Source of the DNA: Thalassia testudinum
Lineage: Eukaryota > Streptophyta > Magnoliopsida > Alismatales > Hydrocharitaceae
DNA length: 64,000 nt
Reading direction: 5' to 3'
Assembly (NCBI GenBank): GCA_037157565.1
Contig: JAZHRO010000013.1
Location: 74,083,501-74,147,500, forward strand
The notes beneath the pieces were generated by a model that had not been told where the DNA came from, did not search any database, and worked only from the letters and a program-made list of their open reading frames with translations. Positions 48,356-59,828 of this stretch are shown piece after piece (the first letter of the stretch is position 1; every line of letters starts with the position of its first letter). A program made the translations under genes and the position numbers.

Positions 48356-49105
48356 TTAACAAATCCTGCAACTAGGACTTGAGCTCTCGTAGCTCAAGTG
48401 GTACCACAAGTATGGTACAATGGAGATGGGGCTAGTCCCCAGTATCAGTGAGATCTCAAACATGATCTTACGCTCAGGTGGTAGTCCTGGCAGCTCCTCT
48501 AGAAAGACGTCGGGGTACTCGCAGATCACCGAAATACTCTGTAAGTCGGCCACGAGGCTAGACATTGATACAACGCAAGCTAAGAAGCCCTCACTCCCCT
48601 TGCTCAGCAGCTTTGCTGCCCAAAGTGCGGAGATGCACCTGAAACCTTCGTCTATCGGCTGGTCGTGGAACTCACAGGGAGGCAGCTCATGTATGGGGAA
48701 GACAATCTTCCTTCCAAAACAGTTCACTAGGGTGTGATAGACAGACAACCAGTTCATCCCTAGGATCACGCCAAAATCCTCCATCAGGATCACAATTAGG
48801 TCAGCGGGTAGACTGTGTCCCCCTATAGCGACCTCACAGTCCGTGAAGACCTCCTATGAGACAAACAACTGTCCACCTAAGCCTCGAATCAAGAACGGAT
48901 CCTCAAACAGTATACTACTCGACCCTAAACTGACAGCAAAACTCGTGGAGACAAAAGAATGCGTGGCACCAAAATCAAAAGGCTCGTAGACTAATCTGTT
49001 GGAAACTGTAACCATACCTACCATCACAGAACCTGAAGCTCTGGCATCTCTGCTAGTCAGGGCGTTGACACGCCCCTCAGCCCCAGGTGCAGAAGAAGCG
49101 GCCAC
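48356..49105 (-). pseudogene. Gypsy protease region
   Basis: Aspartic protease that would cut the polyprotein. In the frame 48854-49105 the active site reads FDFGATHSFVS, where the family has D-[S/T/P]-G; F at the middle position is unusual. The frame 48356-48793 holds the flap-side block MEDFGVILGMNWLSVYHTLV with the C-terminal spacer to RT (YPDVFLEELPGLPPERKI). Confidence 0.85.
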
Positions 49106-50533
49106 GCTTTGGGTCGAGCGAGCAGCAGCTGGCTGGTACCCTCCTCACAACTGTTGTCCTCCTCCTCATGCTTAGTAACCGTGGTCGCCAGATCGGCCTC
49201 CAGTACTCAATGCTGGGAGCATCTGGTGTGTTCCGACCCTAAATGGGCAGTCCCTCTTCGTATGGCTCAACTGGCCACACTAGTAGCACAAAGGGGCATG
49301 ACCTCTTCCCTCAGTCTGTCCCTGCTGGTAATTAGGCAAGGATCTAGTGCAGGCAGCTGGCCCCTATGTAGGGCCCCCAAAGGCCATTGGTGGCCCCACA
49401 GAGTAGGACGACTCCCCTGCGGGCGCCGTATGACTCCTCTCCTGGCAGCTCTTTGAGTGCTCCGGCTGGTAGGGCCTGTTTCATCCTTCACTAGTGTCCC
49501 ACACGGTCGAGTTGGTCTCATCGTAGGTCATGGTCGTCTCGACCACGCAGGAGAAGGTAGGTAACTTCAGGGGCTTCACATACCCCCGAATAGCAAGCTG
49601 TAGGCCCTCAGTGAACCTCTACAGGCGCTCCTCATCTGTAGATGCAGCCGTAAGGGTGAATCATGACAACTCCAGGAAATGTGTACAGTACACGCTAACC
49701 GTCATCGCCCCCTGGCAGAGAGTATGGAACTCCCGCCTCCTCTGGTCCTGCCAGGTCTGTGGGAAATACTGCTCGTAGAAGAGCGCCACAAACCGATCCC
49801 ACGACGACTCTCTCCTTTCTTGGCCTCTAATTGCCCTCCACCACCAGTGGGTTGCACTCTCTAACTGGCAAAGGCCACGCGACACTCTGCAGGAGGGTGG
49901 AGCGTGTCGAAAATCTTCCCCATCTGCTCCAGCCAGTCCTTTGCTTTAGATAGGCTCTCCTCCCTCATGAAGAGGGGGGCTTCAGCTTCTGGAACTGGGA
50001 GAAAAGCTTGCGGTGGAGCTGCAACAAGGGAACAGGTACTCTTCCAGGTAGGGAGGACTCATGCTCAAAAGTGTCTGAAGGTCGTAGAGGATCACCCCCT
50101 CCCCCTTCAGCTCGTTCAGCGCTACGGTGGCTCCCCTATCTCACAGAGGACTCTCTCTCCATGTCCTCAGGGGGAGGTGGCTGGGGAAGCTGCTGAATCT
50201 CCTCCTACACTATTTCTCGAATCAATTAGGCGAGGTCTTGGGCTTGGTTGCCCGGAAGGAGGGGTGGATCGACTGCTGCCTCAAGTCTAGCACATCCACC
50301 CCCTCATCCATGCTCACAGCCACATCTGTGGCCTGCCACACAAGCTCATCGACGAGGCATCTCCTACAAGGAGAGAGAAGAAAAAGGGCAAGGGTTGTCA
50401 ACGATACCACGTTACAGAAAGAATAGAAGACTCGGAAGCGAAGATCAAGATAACATGATGTGTTGGCTATCCTAGCTACATGCAAATGAGTGGTTACTTT
50501 CAGACCATTGGGTTCATTTCTCGGGATAACATT
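49106..50533 (-). pseudogene. Gypsy gag
   Basis: Capsid gene. The core retrotransposon gag domain lies in 49661-49885 (SATHWWWRAI, SWDRFVALFYEQYFP, REFHTLCQGAMTVSVYCTHF). A CCHC knuckle is readable at about 49240-49281, CY-stop-CGQLSHTKRDC, with a stop inside the first gap. The N-terminal part lies at 49890-50350 in broken frames. Several frameshifts. Confidence 0.85.
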
Positions 50534-50545
50534 GCTTAGATACCA
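50534..50545 (-). other. Primer-binding site of the gypsy element
   Basis: Minus-strand TGGTATCTAAGC, three bases inside the 5' LTR edge; two mismatches to the initiator Met tRNA complement. Confidence 0.8.
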
Positions 50546-52297
50546 TCTTGTTACAACCCAATCCCGGCTTCTTACGGAACCTGAGAATGGCTCGCCTCGA
50601 CTAAATCCCAAGACCTAGTAGTCCAATGAGTAATAACCAAATACACAAATCATTCCACAACCACACATGCAATGTAACTAAGTAGAAAATATATAATAGA
50701 CAATAATGAAAAATAGAACAGAAATCCCAAAGGTACTACATGCCACAGCGGAAAAGTAACGTTTACTGACATAGCCATTACACTAAAGTAGAGAGAGACA
50801 TAGTAGAACATGCACTAATATACTAAAAATACTTACTACCAACAAAAAGGGGCCTCTGAAACGGTAAAAGAGCAAGTACAACTACGGTTGGGCTCGACTG
50901 GGTCCAGCACCCTCTACAGCCGGTGGTGCTAGCTGCTCAACTTCCTAACCTGAACATGGTTACATATATATGTGGTCAGCTAACGCTAAGTAGAGTGGTA
51001 TACATGTAATTTAAATGCAATTAAACATAAAAGGAAAAGTAGCTAACTAATCATACAATTTTCCTAATTAAGTATTATCATCTGTTTCCATTTATATCAT
51101 CTGTGTTTTTGAGTCGGTTATTCTAATAAGGGTCCACAACATTTCTTAATCTGCTTATTCCCAAAGGGAGTGATCTTGATGCAACTTTCCTGTAATGCAG
51201 GATGTACACGTGGCACTCTCATGGTCGGGAGAGTACCCCGTGGTAGTCCTACACCCAGTCTACCACCCCGGGTCATGTCCGCGACGTAGCAGTGACTACG
51301 ACATACGCGATAGGTGCACGGGTAGCTATCCCGTACTGGCACGCAGTCAGTTGTTTTCGCCAGCAAGTACGCTTAAACATATAGCACAGAACAGAATAGG
51401 GGCCACACCCCTCAACAGTCTGCGTACCCTCGCCTGACTATCCTGATTTGCCCAGTGGACCTAACAGGAGTTGGTGTAGGGAGGCTAACCCAACCCCAGG
51501 TCCCAACCCAAGGGTGGCTAGCACTCTCCCTACACAAAAATGACAGTAGCTCTCCTCGGTACCACGTACACGAGGGTCAGCTCACTTTCCATACCCAAGT
51601 TTGAACAGCTAACCAACACACCAGTTGGCAACATGTTTCATCATACATCAGATATCCATCTCAGTATACTTTGATTTCCTTTTCTAGTTCCCCGTAGGGT
51701 TCATGCATAGTACTCATCTTATTTCATTTCATGGCATGCATCTCTATCACATACTGGTTTCTAATTCATACAACAGGCACCTAGTAAGTTAACATGATAA
51801 ACCATCATCAACAGGATAAGCGATCATCTCATCATTTAACTATTCCAATTATCATAGTATGAAATTTAATAATATGCATTCTCAGGTTTTAGAACATGCG
51901 AGATTCATGCACTGAATATAAACTATTCACATTCTCAGCCCTAGGGTTTATCTCAAAACCTAGGTTTCAAGCAAATATTTCTAATTTAGCATGCACTTTA
52001 CTGATTTAAACCACAGGAGTAGAGAGGACCACTCTACTAGGGTGTACGAGTAGTGTGGGGGCTCAAAAAGTGGATCCCGACGTCTCTGCGGGTCTTGTGT
52101 GTGCTACGGACTAGAGACCTATAATGTTGACCAATATGTCAAACAAGCTCAAAATAGTATAGACACGACCCTAACATGTAGGAAATTCCAAAAGGAAACT
52201 AACGATACTTTGTTTGTGTAAAATCGACTCCGTTTGGGATCTGAACCGACCCTAAAACACGCACTCTGACCAAAATCAGACGTCTGGGGTGAGTCCC

Positions 52298-53958
52298 TGA
52301 TGTAAACATGTTTACACTACTTAAGATGTCTATTTATGCATGTTCTTCAGCATAGGATTGCATTGCATACTATAAATATTGCATAACATGCATCATCTTG
52401 CATTTAGTTTGAACAAAATGGAGGTTAATTGTCTCCTATTATGTTCATGGATAGGGCAAACTTTTTATCGGGGCCTCGGATCGAAGATCCAACTGTACAG
52501 ATGTGATCAGGGAGACGATTGGAGTTCAACGACTCAAAGATCGCCTTGATCAGACATCTGTAGCATCATATAGAGACTAGAGAACCCTAGAAGATCAAGG
52601 GCCAAGATGGCCGTACTTCAAACGACAAATCCGACCCCACGGATGGATTCGGATCGACGATTGTAGCCTAACGGCATGAAAATCGACTCAATCCGACAAC
52701 TGTGGCAACATCTACATCATTCAGAAGATGGACGGCTAAGATGGCGCCATGTGGCACCATCTCGACCTCTCAAACCAGCCCAGCTGATCTTGAAGACCAC
52801 CACTCGTTAGATCTGGACCGCATGATCATGATCCAATGGCTGTGGCAACCGCACCTCAAAACATCCACACGACCATTTCTCCTCCACAACACAGCGGGTG
52901 AACGCGCTTACGTGAGAGAGCGATGCACGTTCGAATCGTGGCGAGCGGCTGCTGGGGCGCGGGAGAGCAGGCTCCGCGACCGCTCGATCGTGATCGAGTG
53001 GCTGCGAGCACTCAATCCATTTCACGCCGTATCGCATGCCCGCACATGACGCGGGATCGCACGCGGGCGAGCGCACAGAGGAGGCAGGCGGAGATGCGAG
53101 ATAAGCTGTCCGATCTTACGATCGGATGGCTGAGATCGGCAGTAGGTGAACGCGCATTACACGCGTGAGCAGGCGAGCAGGCGCACATGCTCCGCCACAC
53201 GTCACCCACAATGGGGCTTTAGCAACGGTTTTATCCGTCACTAAAGACCCCTTATTTAATGTTTTAAGATTTAAATGACCAAATTACCCTCACTCCTTGC
53301 AACTATAAAAGGAGATCCCCTCCACATGAAATTATTATCCCTTCTATTCTCTCCCTCTCCAAAGCTCAAGAGAAGCTTGTCCCACACCCGGGATGCTCCT
53401 CGCGAGATAAAGTCAAATTTTCGCTCTCATTTCAGAAGCGGATCCTGCGACGACGATGACGTGCTACTTCGTTCTCATTCCTCCTGTCTCAACCTCCTTC
53501 TTCCCGCTTTGTCCTCCTTCATCCAGGCGGTGTCTTGTCCGGCTCATCCTCCAAGCGATCGTCGAGGATGATAACTTCTCTCTCCCATTCTTCTTTACAA
53601 CTTTCTAGTGTAAAATTTTCCTGCTTTCTAGTGTAGCTGATTTCCCGCTTTCTAGTGTAATTCTTCTTTTGTTTTATTGTATAAACATTTTGAATTATTG
53701 AATGCATGTTTTCTCTCTCTCTCTCTAGTTTAGTCTGATTATTATTATGGCTTCATTGTAATTACATCACTTCACTTTTTAAGAAAAATTCTAAAAAAAA
53801 CATAATTGCGAATATAGATCGACGTAGCCTCCCTGAGTTCGACCCGGGATTTCTATTCCAGTATAAATTTTATTTGTTGAACACAAGTTATTTGCTTTCA
53901 TACTACGACGACAGGTTTTTCAAAACCAAACACGTTAGCGTAGCCACCTGTGCGTTCA
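52298..53958 (+). mobile_element. Solo LTR of another (gypsy, Tat/Athila-like) element
   Basis: About 1.66 kb between LTR blocks that are contiguous in the other copy (44490). It begins TGATGTAAACATG, ends GTGCGTTCA, and carries a plus-strand TATA box CTATAAAAG at 53303-53311. The 3' part has a phrase CCCTGAGTTCGACCCGGGAT followed by TACTACGACGACAGG, which resembles the U5 end of Tat/Athila-type gypsy LTRs. Flanking bases AGTCC (52292-52296) and AGTCT (53961-53965) are a possible imperfect 5-bp duplication, with one and two extra bases at the edges. Confidence 0.72.
53303..53311 (+). promoter_or_regulatory. TATA box of the nested solo LTR
   Basis: CTATAAAAG followed within 40 bases by a pyrimidine-rich segment; gives the orientation of the solo LTR. 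Confidence 0.65.
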
Positions 53959-55028
53959 ATAGTCTCAGACATCTTAAAAGAGCGCAGAAGCTCACCTTGC
54001 TTTCCTGCGTCTGTACCTACCATCTGCTACCCCTCACAGTCGTTTGAGGGGATCTCCAGACGTCTCACACTGCTCCCGGTCGTTTGGAACAGTAATCGGA
54101 CGTCTGACATGGCTTTTAGACGTCCTAAAGTACCTTGAATGTCGCGTAACATGCCTTTCCAATGTCCTCATACCTATGCACGCACACGCAGCGAAAAAAA
54201 ACAACTCACCCCTTCGTATTTCGCATGCATGCCTATGCAATCTACGTACCTTAGCACTCTGCGTGCTATTGGACATCATGAACTCTCTCCGGACGTTCGA
54301 CAACCCCTCCAGACGTCTGACGAAGGTCGCAGACGTCTGATAATGTGTAAATATTTGTGCGCAGAGCTTCCTCACGAAAACCTCCTCCTCGCCCCTGAAG
54401 CTACAACGGCTACCACAGCAGCTTCATGAGACCTCGAGGCTCTTCCTTACGAGCTCCTCCAGCTCCTCTCGCACGCACTACTCCCTCTCCCACACTTTCT
54501 CTTCCTCTCCTCCGTGCTTCACCTGCTGCCCTCCATCTCCCACTCTTTCTCTTCCTCTCCCAGCTCCTCTTGTGGCCCCCTTCTCCCTCCCATGCTCATT
54601 CCTCCAGCTCCCCTCCTCTCCTCCTCCACACACAGGTGCAAGGGGGAGGGAAGGTGATGGACGGCGGTGGTGAGGCGAAGTGGAGGAACATCCTCCGTGC
54701 TCCTCCTGCTCCCTTCCTCTCCTTCTGCTCCCTTCCTTTCCTTCTCCCTCACTCACAGTTGCAAGGGTGGAGGAGGGGTGGTGAGGCAATGGAGATGTGG
54801 GGAGGTGGTTGCCATGGGATGGAGAGTGTGGAGGGGTGAAAAGGGTTTTAAGGTGGGAGGGGGTTGCGTTGAGTTGTGTGGGTGCGGGTGTGGGGTCAGG
54901 TGAATTGCAACTTTGACCCTGTAAATTTTCTCCATTCCCGCAGAGCCTATAAAGCAAATTCCACAAAATTTAAAATTACATTAACATCCTTAGAATTCTA
55001 CAAATTTCTAATGGAAAGGGTCATTTCA

Positions 55029-55670
55029 TGTGCTCCCTCACCGCACCATTGAAAACTGTCAGCCAAGACCTTTGGACCGCACCCCCTTGACATCTCATGT
55101 CCGTGAAGACAAGCCTCCCCAACAGCTCCGAGCCAAAGGCCGAACAGCAGGGATCTCCCCGACCCAAACATCGCCACCTTCATCTCCTCCCTCCTTCCCA
55201 ACGCCTCGGAAACCCAGCCCTCAAATCCTTCAACTCCACTGGGCCCTCAACCATGTCTCCAGCTAGAGCCGTCTCCAAGACCTTTCGAAGGACCCTGACA
55301 TCCTCCGACCAAGGCGCCTCAACCTTAACCAACGGCGCGCCCCTCGGCGACAATGGTAGAGGTGCACCACTCCTCCCACTCCCTGGCACCCCAAAACACA
55401 AGCACCACAACCTCCGGTGACCAAGGCCGCCACATCGAAGGCATCTTACTGGCTCCCTGCACTCCACCGCCATGTGGCTTCTCCCACGACACTTGAAGCA
55501 CATGGCCTCTGCCGTCGAACTCTTTCGCACCGAACTCTTTCGCGACCTCCTCGTCCTCCTCTCGACAACGCAGTTCTACCTCTGCTTCACCCTTCCAATC
55601 TATCTCCCATCCCCCTCCACTGCTCACACCGCTCTCACCCATCCTTGTTAAAAGAAACATCGCCACTAGC
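55029..55670 (-). pseudogene. LINE ORF1 fragment with two CCHC knuckles
   Basis: Minus-strand relic. The frame 55180-55530 opens with two adjacent zinc knuckles (CFKCRGRSHMAVEC and CLRCGGLGHRRLWC, 55402-55500), both with complete C-C-H-C sets, better kept than those of LINE B. An overlapping frame upstream (55325-55666) reads as acidic N-terminal sequence. The gypsy LTR ends exactly at 55028, so this LINE was probably the target into which the gypsy element inserted. No endonuclease or RT follows because the rest lies beyond the gypsy element or is lost. Confidence 0.7.
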
Positions 55671-55775
55671 TCCCTCCCCTCCGCTTCTGATGATCTCCTC
55701 CCATTGTCCTCCCCGCTTACCCCAACAAGGTATGGTGGGTGTGGGCCGTGGGGGTGTGTGTGTATCTGTGTGTAT

Positions 55776-55802
<27 letters not shown>
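55776..55802. repeat. (GA)n microsatellite
   Basis: 27-base GA run preceded by a GT-rich stretch (55755-55772) and followed by a G-rich run (55803-55840). Confidence 0.95.
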
Positions 55803-55808
<6 letters not shown>

Positions 55809-55839
55809 GGGGGGTGGGTGGCGGCGGGGGGAGGGCACG

Positions 55840-56104
55840 GGCACTAACCGGCCCATGTGGGCGATGGCTGATGAGTGTGGTGCAGTGTGCATGCATATGT
55901 GAGAGAGAAGAAGAGGAGGAGGTGGTGGCGAGTGCTGCTACGGTGGGGAGTAAAACCCCACCTTTCTTTCTAGTCAAGATAAATTTTAATTATCCTTTGT
56001 TATCATTGATGTTGTTTCAAATTTAATGCAAATTTTTGACATGGAATAATTTTCCAAATATGATTTTAGTCATTACAGGAGGAAGAAGATTAGCATTGTT
56101 AAAC
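55840..56104. other. Non-coding, upstream of the neprosin-type fragment
   Basis: AT-rich from 55980 on; would hold the promoter or leader of the gene fragment at 56105. No clear TATA box chosen. Confidence 0.35.
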
Positions 56105-56841
56105 ATGAGTGGAAGATGGATCTCTCTCTTTTTGCTAGTGTTGAGTTTCATTATGTTAATGCGTGGAAGTGTATGAGGAAGGACTTCAGGTTTTAAGCCT
56201 GAAATCAATAGTGCCATTGCACAAATAATACAGGCATTTTGTTAGGATTAATAGTTATTTTCTATCTTATATAATTCATTATGCTTTGATGAGATGTACA
56301 TAACAATATATTATAAATATTTTCTTTGGTTATTGTCTGCACAAGTATTATATACGTGGATATTACTTGTGAAATTATTGATTTCAACTACTGCTCACTA
56401 TTAGATCAATCCAAATAGGATAAAAATGGTGATACCTTCTATTGTTTTAACATCAAAAGACAGCCTGGATCAGAAGGCCTCCACGTTCAGGTATCGCTAT
56501 ACATGTTTTCCTTAAAATGTATGTATATAGCCTTTGCATATTAAGTTATCTTGTCTATTCTCATTAAGGTGCAAGTACATAGCCCTTACATATTGAGTTA
56601 TCTTGTCTATTCTCTTTTCCAGATGGAACCAAGCAGTCTTCCAGATTTTGTAAGTCATAGACGGCCAAGAAAATCATCTTCTCATATTGAACTTCCTACA
56701 CTGCCATGCCCGCTTGGAACTGTTCCAATTCGAAGAACAGTAGAGCAAAAGCATGAATATTCACTCACATCTTACCCAAGATTTGAGGAGCATCATTCTG
56801 CAAATAGTTCTCCAGAAAACAATGAGGAGTTCACCTATTAT
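56105..56841 (+). pseudogene. Neprosin-domain (DUF239/DUF4409) gene, 5' exons only
   Basis: Start of a secreted plant protein of the neprosin family, whose members are glutamic peptidases or uncharacterised relatives. ATG 56105 gives a signal peptide MSGRWISLFLLVLSFIMLM, then TGA at 56174-56176; a one-base change of frame would keep it open. Exon 56419-56490 (phase 0, after AAATAG) encodes DKNGDTFYCFNIKRQPGSEG, matching the family's SPDGDxIDCVxIxxQP block. Exon 56623-56841 (after TTCCAG, ending before GTAAGT) encodes the CPLGTVPIRRT block that stands for CPEGTxPIRRT. No exon for the catalytic neprosin domain is seen after 56842, so the gene is truncated. Confidence 0.78.
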
Positions 56842-57640
56842 GTAAGTGACATGGTATAATAGGAAAAATAATGTCATAAGCAAACCTTCAGACCATTTTC
56901 TTGGTTTCTCTTTAATAAAGTATTCTTTTTGTCCTCTTTCAAGCTATTTATATTACAGTCTTAAGAAATAAATAAAAGTAGATTAACCACAGTCATACAT
57001 ATCATGAAACTAATATATTTAACGGTGGACACTTTAAATTTTTTATATATTAAATTGAATTTGATGCTTTTTCAACTGTTACAAATAAATTTTAATTATA
57101 GAAATATCCTTCAAATGTTCGCATTGGAAAACCTATAAGAACATAAACGATAACAAGGTATATAGGAAGAGAAGGGTTAGGAGAGTATGCTCCCATGAAT
57201 AAATGAGATCCAATCCTTTACTTGGAGAAATGCCCCTTGCAAAATATTTACCAAAGACTAAAGTCAATTTCACTACATAAAACTTGGAAAATGCATTCAC
57301 ATAAATAAAGTAATTTGTGACAACATAATTACAATAAAATGGATAAAAAAAGTTTCTAATTAACACAAAATTTTATGAGGCCTATATCACTCTAATAGAT
57401 ATCATCTCTTGAAGTGTAGCAAATAATCTAAACTCTTAGGTCTTATTTGTTTCACGGGAATGGTTTCACGGGATTGAAAATTTCATGCTTGGGCTTGTGT
57501 GTCCATCCTGGGATTGGAATGTGTGGTTGTTTGTTTTTGGTATTTGTCAAAACCTAGGATCATAGCGAGTAATCTTGCATTTGACAAGATTAGAGTGAAT
57601 ATTTGCAGGGATGGGAAACGTAGAATATGTAATAATTTAA
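56842..57640. other. Non-coding stretch
   Basis: AT-rich, no gene. The next neprosin exon was sought here and not found. Confidence 0.45.
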
Positions 57641-58950
57641 TAAAATCATTAGTGGATTGAAATAATCCACTGGTGGAAAGTAACAAACATCCAAATCAAT
57701 TGGCTGGTGGATAGTGAAAGTCCATCGGTAGAACATTATAAGACACCGGTGGATTCGAAGGGCGAACGGGTGCGTGGACTTGAAAAAGTATGAAATACAT
57801 CGGTGGATACGAAGACTTAGTATATAAAACGTAACCGTCACTCGCATACACATTCCATCGGTTGAGACAACGTTGCTACCTCGCGAAGCCTTGTTTCCTT
57901 CATCGAGCTTGCAAGCTTCTTCGCAAATGCAATGGATGCAAGCAGCAAGAAACCTAGGTACTGTATTAAGAACGAGTAGCTCAATGTTGGTTTGGAAAGA
58001 ACAATGGCCTTGTGTGTAGCATTTTTTATGATCGTCGTAGGGTTTGGAGAGGTTACTTTCCTCGACGGTAAGTAGGATCAAGAGGTGGAAAGTTCTCCAT
58101 GGAGTGTGTAGGTTTGCTTGTAGTAAACAGAAGGTGTTCAGGCATCCAGTGGAATTTAATTGTGAACCATGTGTTTGTAGTAATGCACCGGTGGACTTTA
58201 CGATGGAACCATCGGTGGAGAATAGTTATGAAGCAGTGAAATGAAGAAAACCATCGATGGATTTTCATTTAGCAACTTTGTGGATTGCATAAATCAACCG
58301 ATGGGAAGTCATTGTCCATTGGTGGAGAATGGTTACGAAGCTATGAAATGAAGAAAACCATCGGTGGATTTTCATTGACCAACTTTGTGGATTGTATAAA
58401 TCAACCAGTGATAGGTCATTGTCCACTGGTGGAGAATGGTTATGAAGCAATGAAATGAAGAAAATCACCGGTGTATTTTCATTGACTAACTTTGTGAATT
58501 ATATAAATCAACTGGTGGGAAGTCATTATCCACCGGCAGAGAATGGTTATGAAGCGGTGAAATGAAAAAAATCACTTATGGATTTTCATTGACCAACTTT
58601 ATGGATTGTATAAATCAACTAATGGGAAGTCATTATCCACCGGTAGAGAATGGTTATGAAGTAGTGAAATTAAGAAAACCATTGATGAATTATCATTGCC
58701 CAATGGTGGAAAAAGGCAATGCACTGAGGGAAGGTAAATATCAACCGATCGATTGTCATGGTCCATCGGTGGGGAAAAGTAATGCACCAGTGGTTTGTAA
58801 AATCAAGCAGTGGTTTTTTATTATCCATTGGTGTAAAATGATAATGCACCGGTTGATTTGTACAGTCCACTTGTTGAAAAGGAAAACATTTGTATATATA
58901 ACATGAATCCACCGGTTAATTGTGGATAATCCACCGGTGGGTTTTTGAGG
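57641..58950. repeat. Array of CCACCGGTGG-like palindromes
   Basis: The motif CCA(C/T)CGGTGGA and one- or two-base variants occurs every 30-60 bases across 1.3 kb. The densest part is the 107-bp tandem repeat at 58214-58750. Similar motifs return at 63.1-64.0 kb on the other side of the broken gene, and three copies are at 18031-18112. Confidence 0.8.
58214..58750. repeat. 107-bp tandem repeat
   Basis: Units begin with GGTGGAGAATGGTTATGAAG-like sequence at 58214, 58321, 58428, 58535 and 58642, exactly 107 bases apart each time. Each unit has two copies of the CCACCGGTGG-like palindrome and a GAAATGAAGAAAA block. The last unit is diverged after about 58690. Confidence 0.92.
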
Positions 58951-59823
58951 TTAGGTCATCTTGTTGATGTTTGGAAGGTCGACCACAAGTGCATGTTGTC
59001 TATTAAGAAGACACTTAAGCTGGTTAGGGATGATGTGAAGGAGGAGTTTGGGAAGACTCCTTTCACTGAAATCGTTAACAAGAAGTTATTCTCTTAATTG
59101 ATGGATAGGGAATTGTATGGATTGCTGGTCGATGCATACAATATTGATAGGAAGGAATTTGAGCTTGGAGAACTCAGGTTGAAACTTACTTGCAATCATG
59201 TAGAGAAGCTGATAGGCATTAGGAATGAAGGAAGTTGGTCCTCATTGATGGGAAGAAGAATCCCAATGAGAGACCTAACATTTGGAATGATAACTTCTTC
59301 ACCCTTAAGCCAAAGGTTAGGAATTTGGTGGAGAAACTACAAGACAATTAAGACGGGAAGAAAATAATGGGTGAAGCAAGGGATGAGAGGAAGGCACAAG
59401 TTGAAAAAGAGACAAAGTTGTTGGTTCTCATGATCATTGGATCGTTCCTTTTGCCATATGGAGACCAAACCATCATCACATCGCTCTTCGAGACAGTTGA
59501 AGATTTGAAGTCCCTTCATTCCTACAGAAGTCATTCATGACTTCCCCCACGAAGGGCTTCAAGAGAATAAGTTGAAGGAGCAAGCCCATTTGAAAGGTTG
59601 CGCCTTGTTGTTGCCAATGTGGGTGAGGGAGATGTTTAGGATGATGGACGCAAAGAATGAGGATGCACAACTTGTTGAAAGATACAACCATGTGAAGACC
59701 TTCATCGAGAGAGCTAATAGTGTTGGTCTTCAATTGATGGTAGCAACGAAGGATAAGCGTAGGGAGCGACCATTTGGGGAAGAGTTCCATGAAATGGATA
59801 GAAAGAGATATGCTTCAGTATTG

Positions 59824-59828
59824 GGCAT
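59824..59828. repeat. Left target duplication of the 2.7-kb solo LTR
   Basis: GGCAT here and GGCAC at 62528-62532, four of five alike. Confidence 0.75.

Larger units (their letters stand above)
44158..55028 (-). mobile_element. Ty3-gypsy chromodomain element (Tekay/Del-like)
   Basis: Minus-strand LTR retrotransposon with gag and pol in the gypsy order (protease, RT, RNase H, integrase, chromodomain). 5' LTR 50549-55028 is complete but split by a solo LTR (52298-53958); net length about 2.8 kb. 3' LTR 44158-45539 lacks its last 1.4 kb. The LTR starts TGAAATGACCC and ends GTAACA on the minus strand. Primer site TGGTATCTAAGC (10 of 12 to initiator Met tRNA) follows three bases after the LTR. 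Long LTRs and the chromodomain fit the Tekay/Del clade. Many stops and frameshifts in every gene. Confidence 0.92.
50549..55028 (-). repeat. 5' LTR of the gypsy element, interrupted
   Basis: Net about 2.8 kb (50549-52297 and 53959-55028). Related along its length to the solo LTR at 59829-62527 and to the truncated LTR at 44158-45539. AGACGTCT-type palindromes lie at 52276-52290 and 54055-54345, that is, on both sides of the nested insert. Confidence 0.9.

Noticed and set aside
44158..54350. Calling the gypsy element complete with two full LTRs
   Set aside because: The left LTR has no match to 50549-51971, so it is truncated; its outer target duplication is lost.
55635..55977. Frames reading SLSLSLSL or ERERER
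   Set aside because: Translations of the (GA)n microsatellite.
57133..57686. Short minus-strand frames after the neprosin fragment
   Set aside because: No motif, AT-rich, no splice context; likely chance.
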